Below, piece after piece: positions 1 to 5,642 of a stretch of 8,402 nt of DNA (its first letter is position 1; each line of letters opens with the position of its first letter). The translations under genes and the position numbers were made by a program. Location of the stretch: positions 1 through 8,402 of the forward strand of contig JAGDBH010000251.1 in the NCBI GenBank assembly GCA_017959135.1, read 5' to 3'. The notes under the pieces were generated by a model, which ran no database searches, was not told the origin of the DNA, and saw only the letters and a list, made by a program, of their open reading frames with translations. The stretch is from Succinivibrio sp. (GTDB taxonomy: Bacteria > Pseudomonadota > Gammaproteobacteria > Enterobacterales > Succinivibrionaceae).

Positions 1-867
1 ACAGCTTTCATCGGAAACAAGTCCGTTTGAACCAATCTTGATTGTAACCACAACCTTCTTTCCAATCATGGAAGGATCGATTCTCCAGTTCTGTTCAATC
101 AGACCTCGGATCTTGTCTCCGTATCCGGCTTCACCGCCACCACCGCCAGAACCTAAGCCCTGACCGTTGACCTCATCTCCGTCGGCTGTACCTAAGATAT
201 CATCCTCAAGAGAATCTGCCTCGGCTTTGGCTTTTGCCTCGGCCTGAGCCTTTGCCTTAGCTTCAGCCTCTGCTTTTTTCTTAGCAGCTTCCTCAGCTTT
301 CTTTTTGGCTTCAGCTTCAGCCTTTTTCTTGGCTTCTTCAGCCTTTTTCTTCTCTTCTAGTTTCTTTTTCTCTTCGAGCTTTTTCTTCTCTTCAAGTTTC
401 TTTTTCTCTTCAAGCTTCTTCTTTTCTTCTTCAAGCTTTTTCTTTTCAGCTTCAAGCTTCTTTTTCTGCTCTTCGAGTTTCTTCTTTTCTTCTAACTTTT
501 TCTTTTCTTCGGCTTTCTTCAGAGCAAGTTTCTTAGCTTCTTCCTGCTGTTTCTGAATCTTCTGCTCCTGAATCTTCTGCTCTTCAATACGCTTCTCAAG
601 CTCTTTCTTAGCTTCCTGCTGCTTTTTCAGCTGTTCCTGTTTGGTATCTTGTTCCTCAACAACAGGAGCTGGAGCAGGCTTTGGAGCTGCAGCCTTTCCA
701 TTTGGATTACCCTTAGCAGGAGGGACAAAGGTTGCATGCATGATATCACCCTGCCCCATATTTGGTTTTGATGGTTTGCTTAATGAAACTCGAACCAAAA
801 GTACACCAAGAATAATCAAATGAAGGATCACTGCCAGTATGAAGGCAACCTTCATGTTAATCTTCAT
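1..867 (-). CDS. tolA: TolA, Tol-Pal inner-membrane bridging protein (partial, C-terminus off window)
   Basis: TolA links the TolQR motor in the inner membrane to TolB/Pal at the outer membrane; the system draws the outer membrane inward at division. The reading frame is open for all 289 codons visible. Domain I is a single N-terminal membrane helix (about residues 6-26) containing the conserved His (H16) that contacts TolQR. Domain II is a long Lys/Glu/Ala-rich helix (about 70-225) with KKKLEE repeats. A glycine hinge (GLGSGGGGGEAGYG) follows, then the first ~41 residues of domain III (DKIRGLIEQNW...KKVVVTIKIGSNG), matching the TolA/TonB C-terminal fold. The rest lies left of base 1. The start at 867 has an AGG seven bases upstream and lies 19 bp after the tolR stop. 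Order after tolQ-tolR supports the call strongly; the low-complexity middle alone would not. Confidence 0.93.
   Translation of the reverse strand, partial: MKINMKVAFILAVILHLIILGVLLVRVSLSKPSKPNMGQGDIMHATFVPPAKGNPNGKAAAPKPAPAPVVEEQDTKQEQLKKQQEAKKELEKRIEEQKIQEQKIQKQQEEAKKLALKKAEEKKKLEEKKKLEEQKKKLEAEKKKLEEEKKKLEEKKKLEEKKKLEEKKKLEEKKKAEEAKKKAEAEAKKKAEEAAKKKAEAEAKAKAQAEAKAKAEADSLEDDILGTADGDEVNGQGLGSGGGGGEAGYGDKIRGLIEQNWRIDPSMIGKKVVVTIKIGSNGLVSDESC
352..504 (-). repeat. KKKLEE hexapeptide-coding repeat in tolA domain II
   Basis: Eight units of KKKLE(E/A), about 18 bp each, run from 504 down to 352. Single-residue insertions (Q, E, E) fall after units 2, 3 and 4, and the last four units are perfectly in phase. 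At DNA level the copies differ at synonymous sites (Leu as CTC, CTT, CTA or TTA; Lys as AAA or AAG), so the peptide is conserved more exactly than the DNA. It forms part of the long charged helix that spans the periplasm. Confidence 0.9.
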
Positions 868-886
868 AATACTACCTAAAAATTAA

Positions 887-1327
887 CTAGTTTGATATTG
901 GTTCTGTAACTAAACCAACACTTTTTACGCCACCGTTTTTCAGTGCATTCATAAGCTGAATAACATTGTCGTATGCAACCTGAGCATCACCCTGAACAAC
1001 TACTGGACGCTGATGAACAGGATCTTTCTGAAGCTCACCTGCCACATAATTTGTCAGCTCATCTAAACTTCCCATTTTTACGGTTGAGGTATCAATGGTT
1101 ACATAAAACTGACCGGCCTTATCTACAGTTGCAATGATAGGAGTCATTTCATCCTGATTCATTGTTTCTGCCTTGGCCTGTGGAAGATCAACGGTAACGC
1201 CCTGCATCACAACAGGTGCAGTTGCAATAAAAATAACCAGTAGAACCAGCATAACGTCAATGTATGGAACCACATTGATTTCTGCTTTGGCTCTTGATTT
1301 AGTATGTCTTGTACGGGCCATCTGCAT
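887..1327 (-). CDS. tolR: TolR, Tol-Pal proton-motor subunit
   Basis: TolR (ExbD/TolR family) forms the proton-conducting stator with TolQ and energises TolA at the inner membrane. The protein has 146 residues, close to the usual ~142. It has a short basic cytoplasmic N-terminus (RTRHTKSRAKAE), then the family signature INVVPYIDVMLVLLVIFIAT. The single membrane helix there carries the Asp (D24 in YIDVML) required for proton flow. The stretch APVVMQGVTVDLPQA and a periplasmic domain ending GGVKSVGLVTEPI follow, as in E. coli TolR. The start at 1327 is preferred because AGGGA at the end of tolQ lies nine bases upstream; an alternative ATG is at 1321. It starts 3 bp after the tolQ stop, so the pair is probably translationally coupled. 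Confidence 0.96.
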   Translation of the reverse strand: MQMARTRHTKSRAKAEINVVPYIDVMLVLLVIFIATAPVVMQGVTVDLPQAKAETMNQDEMTPIIATVDKAGQFYVTIDTSTVKMGSLDELTNYVAGELQKDPVHQRPVVVQGDAQVAYDNVIQLMNALKNGGVKSVGLVTEPISN

Positions 1328-1330
1328 TTT

Positions 1331-2233
1331 TTACTGTCCCTGTAATGGTGAACGTGAAGTGTTACGATATCTGTCACCTTCTACACCAGGAGTCTGATAA
1401 GGAGAGCTCTGAGTATTTGCTCTGGCTCTTGAATATGGACTCTGCTGTTCTTCACCTAATGGATGGTTATAGCTTTTCTGAGAATAGCTGCTTGATGGCT
1501 GCTGAGTATTGGTCTGAGGAACATCATTGTTCTTCATATTCATTTCAGAACGAACTCTAACAAGTCTGCGGTTTAGAATTGTTGCAAACTCATCCATGAA
1601 GTTGATGTAACGGTTCTCTAAAGCCTCAACCTTTGAAACGAATCTGTTGTAGAACATAACTGCAGGAATAGCTGCGAACAGACCCATAGCGGTAGCAATC
1701 AGAGCTTCTGCAATTGGAGGAGCAACCATTGATAGAGTTGCATTCTTAACAGCAGCTAGCGCAATAAAGGCATGCATAATACCCCAAACAGTGCCGAACA
1801 GACCGATATATGGGCTGATAGAACCGATGGTAGCAAGAGTTGCAAGGTGAGATTCAAGGTTCTCCATTTCACGAGACTGAGAAACCTTCATCTGACGATA
1901 GGTACCGTCCATAACAACTTCCTGATCAGCTGGACCTGAGTTGATTAGTCTTACGAACTCTTTGAAACCTGATGAATAAATCACCTCAAGACCGATCAGA
2001 TCCTGACCTTTCTTGATACATTCCTGATATAGGTTGTTAAGGTCAATACCTGACCAGAACTTATCTTCAAACTCATCAGCCTTTGCACGGGCAGCCTTAT
2101 AGGAGTTTGATTTTGAAAAAATAATTGTCCAAGATGCAATAGATAGTCCTAGCAAAAACAGCATAACAATCTGTACTAGTGGACTTGCATTAAATATAAG
2201 GTGAGTAATTGATAATGAACCTGAAGTATCCAT
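1331..2233 (-). CDS. tolQ: TolQ, Tol-Pal motor subunit with a C-terminal extension
   Basis: TolQ (MotA/TolQ/ExbB family) is the three-helix membrane subunit that surrounds TolR and TolA helices. Membrane segments lie at about residues 15-40, 131-158 and 170-195. The family core is clear: SISPYIGLFGTVWGIMHAF around 138-156, then APPIAEALIATAMGLFAAIPA at 171-191. The long loop between the first two helices is cytoplasmic. The usual family length is about 230 residues, but this protein has 300. The match ends near FATILNRRLVRVRSEM (about 230) and about 70 extra residues rich in Ser, Gln, Pro, Asn and Tyr follow. The frame is uninterrupted and leads directly into tolR, so the tail looks real. A GAGG lies 13 bp upstream of the start, a long spacing, and ybgC stops only 2 bp before. 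Confidence 0.96.
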   Translation of the reverse strand: MDTSGSLSITHLIFNASPLVQIVMLFLLGLSIASWTIIFSKSNSYKAARAKADEFEDKFWSGIDLNNLYQECIKKGQDLIGLEVIYSSGFKEFVRLINSGPADQEVVMDGTYRQMKVSQSREMENLESHLATLATIGSISPYIGLFGTVWGIMHAFIALAAVKNATLSMVAPPIAEALIATAMGLFAAIPAVMFYNRFVSKVEALENRYINFMDEFATILNRRLVRVRSEMNMKNNDVPQTNTQQPSSSYSQKSYNHPLGEEQQSPYSRARANTQSSPYQTPGVEGDRYRNTSRSPLQGQ

Positions 2234-2235
2234 TT

Positions 2236-2679
2236 TTAGATTTTTACCTCTAGATGAGAAACATCCTCTGGAACAAACTGCTTGATATATTCAATTGCTT
2301 CTTTAGGCATTGTTGAAGGCTTATGTTTTGCCAGATCAACAAAGGCAATACTACATTCAAACTCAAACAGCAGTTCGTCGTGCTGATTATAAACTTGTTG
2401 AAAAATTTTTAAACTTGCAAATCGTGCTTTAGTTGGGATACAGGTTATCTTAAGCATATCATCAAGTCTGGCAGAACTTATGTAGTTGCCCTTGATGTTT
2501 TTGATAACAAAACCTTTCTTATCCTCAAGCATTGAAGACTGGGATACCCCCATTCCTCTTAGCCATTCTGTTCTTGCACGCTCACAGAATTTCAGATAGT
2601 TTGCGTAATAAACGATTCCACCAGCATCAGTATCCTCGTAATAAACGCGAGCATTTATGGAAAATGTTTTGGTTGTCAT
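2236..2679 (-). CDS. ybgC: YbgC, hotdog-fold acyl-CoA thioesterase of the Tol-Pal operon
   Basis: YbgC is a cytoplasmic 4-hydroxybenzoyl-CoA thioesterase-family enzyme that hydrolyses acyl-CoA or acyl-ACP thioesters and is almost always encoded just before tolQ. The protein has 147 residues, the normal length. The signature RVYYEDTDAGGIVYYANYLKF occupies residues 11-31 and contains the catalytic Asp (D18). It is followed by CERARTEWLR and SARLDDML, all in the positions seen in E. coli YbgC. The ATG at 2679 has AAAGGA upstream inside the end of ruvB and lies 4 bp past the ruvB stop. It sits between the ruv genes and tol genes as in Pseudomonas. Confidence 0.95.
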   Translation of the reverse strand: MTTKTFSINARVYYEDTDAGGIVYYANYLKFCERARTEWLRGMGVSQSSMLEDKKGFVIKNIKGNYISSARLDDMLKITCIPTKARFASLKIFQQVYNQHDELLFEFECSIAFVDLAKHKPSTMPKEAIEYIKQFVPEDVSHLEVKI

Positions 2680-2683
2680 TTAA

Positions 2684-3742
2684 TTATGATCCTTTCTGCA
2701 GTCCAAATTTTGCATAAGCTTTGGCTGTAGCAACTCTTCCTGTTCTTGAGCGCTGAACATATCCCTGCTGAATAATATAAGGCTCCACAACATTTTCCAG
2801 AGTATCTCTGTCATGTCCTAATGATGCAGCCAAACTTTCAATTCCTACAGGACCGCCATTGAAATCTTCGATTATACAGCGCAAATACTGCCTGTCAAAG
2901 TCATCAAATCCGTCTTCATCAATTCTAAGCATTGATAAAGCTGATCTTGCAAGCTCAAGAGTAATAACACCATTACCCTTAACCTGAGCATAATCGCGGA
3001 CACGGCGCAGAAGTCTGTTAGCGATACGTGGAGTACCTCTTGATCTTGAGGCAATTTCCATTGAAGCATCTTCTGTTATTTCAACATTTAGCTTTCTCGC
3101 TGAGCTTCTGATAATAATATTTAGCTCCTCAGGAGCATAAAACTTAAGCTGCAGAATAATTCCAAAACGGGCTCTTAAAGGAGAGGTTAGAGTACCTGCT
3201 CTTGTTGTTGCACCAATAAGAGTGAATGGATTTAGGTTGATCTTGATAGATCTGGCTGATGGACCTTCACCTGTCATGATATCAACCATGTAATCTTCCA
3301 TTGCAGGATATAAAAATTCCTCGATTACAGGAGACAGACGATGAATCTCATCAATAAAAATAACATTTCTTGGCTGAAGATTAGTCAGGAGTGCAGCAGC
3401 ATCTCCCTTCTTTTCCAAAGCAGGTCCAGATGTCTGAGAAATTCCGACTGATAGCTCATTGGCAATAATATTGGATAAGGTTGTCTTACCTAATCCTGGA
3501 GGTCCGAAAATCAGGACATGATCAAGAGCATCGCCTCTTAGCTTTGCGGCCTTAAGAGCAATTGAAAGCTGTTCTTTTACCTCAGTCTGACCAATATAAT
3601 CTTCAAGACACTGAGGTCTTAGGGCTCTGTCCTCTGAGGATCTGATATTCTCTGAAAACTCCTCCTCAGGAGTCTTCTCTGGTCGAATAACAGAATCAAC
3701 TGTCAGAGTATCTGCAAATATTCCCTTTTCATCTAGTGCCAT
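2684..3742 (-). CDS. ruvB: RuvB, Holliday-junction branch-migration ATPase
   Basis: RuvB is the hexameric AAA+ motor that, loaded by RuvA, drives branch migration of Holliday junctions. The 352 residues contain Walker A GPPGLGKT (80-87), Walker [11 protein letters not shown] (127-136), sensor 1 [10 protein letters not shown] (174-183), and the arginine finger in LRARFG (R192, equivalent to E. coli R174). [16 protein letters not shown] (sensor 2) follows. The C-terminal winged helix ends with [16 protein letters not shown]. The N-terminus is 18 residues longer than in E. coli, and no internal ATG gives a shorter natural start. AAGGA lies 12 bp upstream within the ruvA end; the gap to ruvA is 3 bp. 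Confidence 0.98.
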   Translation of the reverse strand: MALDEKGIFADTLTVDSVIRPEKTPEEEFSENIRSSEDRALRPQCLEDYIGQTEVKEQLSIALKAAKLRGDALDHVLIFGPPGLGKTTLSNIIANELSVGISQTSGPALEKKGDAAALLTNLQPRNVIFIDEIHRLSPVIEEFLYPAMEDYMVDIMTGEGPSARSIKINLNPFTLIGATTRAGTLTSPLRARFGIILQLKFYAPEELNIIIRSSARKLNVEITEDASMEIASRSRGTPRIANRLLRRVRDYAQVKGNGVITLELARSALSMLRIDEDGFDDFDRQYLRCIIEDFNGGPVGIESLAASLGHDRDTLENVVEPYIIQQGYVQRSRTGRVATAKAYAKFGLQKGS

Positions 3743-3745
3743 AAA

Positions 3746-4363
3746 TTATGATTTTCCTTTTGAAATCAATGCTAAAGCAGCAACAATAATCTGCTGAGTT
3801 GAAAGAGAACGATCTTTTGATACAACCATCTTTACATACTTGATGGAGTCTGACTCGCGATAGCCTAATGCAGTCATTGCAGCAATGGCATCATTGAAGC
3901 TGTCTGACTGAGATTCAGAAACAGATGATAAATCGACACTGATATCAGAGCCTGACTGAGCAAATTTCTTAAGATTATCCTTAAGCTCAACCACCATTCT
4001 TTCAGCAGTCTTTTTACCAACTCCAGGAATCTGCTCAAGACTCTTTGACTGTTCTGAAATTACAATCTGAATAAACTCATCCACTTTAAAGGTAGATAGA
4101 ACTGCCAGTGCCATTTTAGGTCCGACACCGTTGACCTTGATAAGAATTCTAAACAGAGAACGCTCAACGACAGACAGAAAACCATAAAGTATCTGGGCAT
4201 CCTCTCTTACAATATGCTGAGTGTAGACAAAGCAGGATTCACCGATTTTCAGACTGCCAAGTGATGATACCGGCATGTCGACCTCATAACCGACTCCGTT
4301 AACATCAATCAGAGCGGTTACTCCGTCTATTCTTAAAACTTTTCCTGATAAACTTCCGATCAT
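3746..4363 (-). CDS. ruvA: RuvA, Holliday-junction recognition subunit
   Basis: RuvA tetramers clamp the four-way junction and recruit RuvB. The 205 residues show all three domains: an OB-fold (1-62) starting MIGSLSGKVL with the acidic pin in REDAQ (E54, D55); two helix-hairpin-helix motifs, KVNGVGPKMALAVLS (76-90) and QIPGVGKKTAERMV (111-124); then a Ser-rich linker and the RuvB-binding domain III (about 155-203, AIAAMTALGYRESDS). The start ATG overlaps the ruvC stop as ATGA. There is no clear Shine-Dalgarno sequence, so translation probably depends on coupling to ruvC. Confidence 0.98.
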   Translation of the reverse strand: MIGSLSGKVLRIDGVTALIDVNGVGYEVDMPVSSLGSLKIGESCFVYTQHIVREDAQILYGFLSVVERSLFRILIKVNGVGPKMALAVLSTFKVDEFIQIVISEQSKSLEQIPGVGKKTAERMVVELKDNLKKFAQSGSDISVDLSSVSESQSDSFNDAIAAMTALGYRESDSIKYVKMVVSKDRSLSTQQIIVAALALISKGKS

Positions 4364-4902
4364 TTGAATTTATTCTGTAATCTTCCATGGATAGATGAAG
4401 TATCTGCTACCTCATTACCCATTGCTGTTGTAATCTGATTTGTAAAGCAATGACATAAAGCACATGCAAGTCCGTCAGCAGCATCCGCCTGAGGATTGCC
4501 ACTTAATCTTAATATTCTTTTTACCATGTATTGGACTTGCTCTTTCTCGGCCCAGCCATATCCGACAACAGCCTGTTTGATCTGCATTGGAGTATATTCA
4601 AAAACACTTAGGCCAAGATTTGCCCCGGCTACAATCGCGCTTGCTCTGGCTTCAGAGAGCTTAACTGTAGACTGAACATTTTTAGATAGAAATGTTTCCT
4701 CAACAGCCATTGCTGTAGGATGAAACTGTTCAATCAGCGAATAAACACCGTCGTAGATAATCTTCAGTTTTGAGGCCAGATCACCGTCTCCGGTTTTAAT
4801 ACATCCAGAACCAAGATAATTTGGAGTATTGCCTATATACTCGATTATTCCGTATCCGGTAAATCTTGAACCTGGATCTATACCAATAACAATTGAAGAC
4901 AT
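4360..4902 (-). CDS. ruvC: RuvC, Holliday-junction resolvase
   Basis: RuvC is the dimeric RNase H-fold endonuclease that cuts Holliday junctions after RuvAB branch migration. All four acidic catalytic residues are present: D9 in IGIDPGSRFTGYG, E68 in AVEETFLSKN, and D140 and D143 in PQADAADGLACALCHC. The length of 180 residues is normal. It is the first gene of the minus-strand unit and overlaps ruvA by 4 bp. The ribosome site before 4902 is weak (an A-rich GAAAA stretch), but no better in-frame start exists. yebC, often found upstream of ruvC, is absent; a divergent zinc operon takes that place. Confidence 0.98.
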   Translation of the reverse strand: MSSIVIGIDPGSRFTGYGIIEYIGNTPNYLGSGCIKTGDGDLASKLKIIYDGVYSLIEQFHPTAMAVEETFLSKNVQSTVKLSEARASAIVAGANLGLSVFEYTPMQIKQAVVGYGWAEKEQVQYMVKRILRLSGNPQADAADGLACALCHCFTNQITTAMGNEVADTSSIHGRLQNKFK

Positions 4903-5045
4903 GCGTTTTCTATAAATAAACCAATACTGAACACCCGTCCTGACACACAGATAAAATCACAGCAGAAAGGACAGATTAAATATCTAAAAAAGTGTTTCTG
5001 AAAATTAAAATATTCAATGCTGAACAGGTCATTTCAACACGTAGA

Positions 5046-5054
5046 ATTATATCA
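5046..5054 (-). promoter_or_regulatory. Candidate extended -10 promoter for ruvC-ruvA-ruvB-ybgC-tolQRA
   Basis: Read on the minus strand this is TGATATAAT, a perfect -10 hexamer preceded by the TGN extension. No TTGACA-like -35 is present: the position 17 bp upstream reads GGGGGA, as expected for an extended -10 promoter. It would start RNA near 5039 and give a leader of about 135 nt before the ruvC ATG. Internal promoters for ybgC/tolQ cannot be excluded. Confidence 0.5.
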
Positions 5055-5062
5055 TTATTTTT

Positions 5063-5072
5063 GGGATTTCCC
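5063..5072. repeat. GGGA-TT-TCCC dyad beside the ruvC promoter
   Basis: A 10-bp inverted repeat with a 2-bp centre is followed on the plus strand by more C residues (C run 5070-5075). It stands out in A+T-rich DNA and lies 9 bp upstream of the extended -10 facing ruvC, over the place where a -35 would be. It may be an operator or may be chance. Confidence 0.3.
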
Positions 5073-5119
5073 CCCTAAAAGATGGGATATTTAACAAAGC
5101 TTCGTTGCTGATTTTTATC

Positions 5120-5146
5120 GTCCATTTTATTGGACAGAATTCTGTC
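5120..5146. repeat. Overlapping dyads GTCCA...TGGAC and GACAGAATTCTGTC
   Basis: A 5-bp inverted repeat (5120-5124 with 5131-5135, 6-bp loop) shares its right arm with a perfect 14-bp palindrome (5133-5146). The two cannot fold at once in a single strand. The palindrome ends 3 bp before the TTGACC -35 candidate of the zinc operon, a good place for an activator or repressor to bind. Confidence 0.4.
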
Positions 5147-5149
5147 GGA

Positions 5150-5177
5150 TTGACCTTAGGAGATATGTGTATATATG
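5150..5177 (+). promoter_or_regulatory. Candidate sigma-70 promoter of the zinc operon
   Basis: TTGACC (5150-5155; five of six matches to TTGACA) is followed after 16 bp by TATATG (5172-5177; four of six matches to TATAAT). The start point would be near 5184, giving a leader of about 95 nt before the first gene at 5279. A second weaker candidate is the extended -10 TGACATAAT at 5244-5252, which has no -35 and would leave a leader of only about 20 nt. Confidence 0.45.
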
Positions 5178-5190
5178 AGCATTTGCTCAT
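5175..5190. promoter_or_regulatory. Candidate operator, ATGAGCA-TT-TGCTCAT
   Basis: A perfect 7-2-7 inverted repeat overlaps the predicted -10 and start point of the zinc operon, where a bound repressor would block polymerase. A dyad with a 2-bp centre flanked by A+T-rich sequence resembles ArsR/SmtB-family operators, known for metal-responsive repressors. It does not match the usual proteobacterial Zur box. No U-tract follows on either strand, so it is not an intrinsic terminator. Confidence 0.45.
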
Positions 5191-5214
5191 GCAAAAACAT
5201 GAAAAAATTTATTA

Positions 5215-5232
5215 TTAGTAAGCATATACTAA
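5215..5232. promoter_or_regulatory. Second dyad TTAGTA-N6-TACTAA upstream of the zinc operon
   Basis: This 18-bp element has perfect 6-bp arms and a 6-bp centre (AGCATA). It lies about 25 bp downstream of the first dyad and covers a -10-like TATACT (5225-5230). It may be an operator for a second promoter or part of an RNA leader. The sequence differs from the first dyad, so the same protein need not bind both. Confidence 0.3.
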
Positions 5233-5268
5233 CAGAAAATATGTGACATAATTATCAGGTTTGATGAT

Positions 5269-5273
5269 GGGGA
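5269..5273 (+). promoter_or_regulatory. Ribosome binding site that sets the start at 5279
   Basis: GGGGA followed by five bases and ATG gives standard spacing. It favours 5279 over the upstream in-frame TTG (5261) and ATGs (5264, 5267), one of which overlaps this site. Confidence 0.6.
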
Positions 5274-5278
5274 TAGTA

Positions 5279-5587
5279 ATGTACTTTTTTGACAGGAAAA
5301 AACAGGTAAAAGCATACCTATTTATAATTGCTTTTATAGCCTTTAGCTGTTTTTTCAATTTCTATAAGACCAGTTTTGCAGCTCACCAGTGTGACCATGA
5401 AGATCACTGTGTCATCTGCACTTCACTGCATCTTATTAACGACGAATCCCCTACTCCACTGGGCTCAAACCTGAACAATACTGTTCTATTTTTTGCGTTC
5501 GGAATTTTTCTGTATACAGTCATTCTGTATAAGAAAACAGTTATCAGGGCTACACCAGTTACAAACCGTGTAAAGAAGTCGGAATAG
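5279..5587 (+). CDS. Small two-helix membrane protein with periplasmic His/Cys cluster, first gene of the zinc operon
   Basis: This gene encodes 102 residues and I know no named function for it. A basic N-terminus (DRKKQVK) precedes a first membrane helix (about 12-29). A segment AAHQCDHEDHCVICTSLHL (34-52) follows, then a linker, a second helix (about 68-84) and a Lys/Arg-rich tail. The charges predict both ends in the cytoplasm and the middle in the periplasm. H36, C38, H40, H43, C44, C47 and H51 form a dense potential metal site (HxCxH..HC..C). From memory it resembles small H-x-C-x(3-5)-C-x-I-C membrane proteins found beside zinc ABC transporters in Clostridia. It lies upstream of znuA in the same direction, so a role in zinc sensing, delivery or thiol chemistry at the membrane is inferred. 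The frame could be extended to 5261, but the start at 5279 has the best ribosome site. Confidence 0.75.
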   Translation: MYFFDRKKQVKAYLFIIAFIAFSCFFNFYKTSFAAHQCDHEDHCVICTSLHLINDESPTPLGSNLNNTVLFFAFGIFLYTVILYKKTVIRATPVTNRVKKSE

Positions 5588-5633
5588 ACAAGATCTAAAC
5601 ATTTTTATTTTTTTGTTTATCCTGTTTTTTTAC

Positions 5634-5637
5634 GAGG
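5634..5637 (+). promoter_or_regulatory. Ribosome binding site that sets the znuA start at 5643
   Basis: GAGG with five bases to ATG 5643. The frame is open from a TTG at 5613, but that codon has only T-rich sequence before it, and starting there would put ten extra residues before the signal peptide. Confidence 0.7.
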
Positions 5638-5642
5638 TCTAT

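Larger units (their letters stand above)
4903..5278. other. Divergent intergenic control region between ruvC and the zinc operon
   Basis: This is 376 bp of A+T-rich DNA without a convincing gene. It separates two divergent transcription units and must hold both promoters. Visible elements are an extended -10 facing ruvC, a sigma-70-like promoter facing the zinc genes, and four short inverted repeats (5063-5072, 5120-5146, 5175-5190, 5215-5232). No LexA site (CTG-N10-CAG) occurs, although ruv genes are SOS-controlled in E. coli. No match to the ATGTTATA-TATAACAT type of Zur box occurs. Two tiny frames (5165-5218 and 5175-5246) were judged unlikely to be translated. Confidence 0.7.

Noticed and set aside
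305..556. Plus-strand open frame of 83 codons rich in Ser and Phe (SSSFFF repeats)
   Set aside because: It is the exact antisense of the KKKLEE repeat in tolA; Lys/Glu codons read backwards give Phe/Ser. No ribosome site and no independent support.
5175..5190. Intrinsic terminator
   Set aside because: The stem is only 7 bp and no U-tract follows on either strand; the position over a -10 suits an operator better.
5175..5246. A 23-codon frame (begins MSICSCKNM) and a 17-codon frame at 5165-5218 as leader peptides
   Set aside because: The AGGAG at 5158-5162 is 12 bases from the first ATG and only 2 from the second, and it falls in the -35/-10 spacer of the predicted promoter, so it would not be transcribed.
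4903..5278. Classical Zur box or LexA box
   Set aside because: Scanning by eye finds no ATGTTATA/TATAACAT-like palindrome and no CTG-N10-CAG in either orientation.
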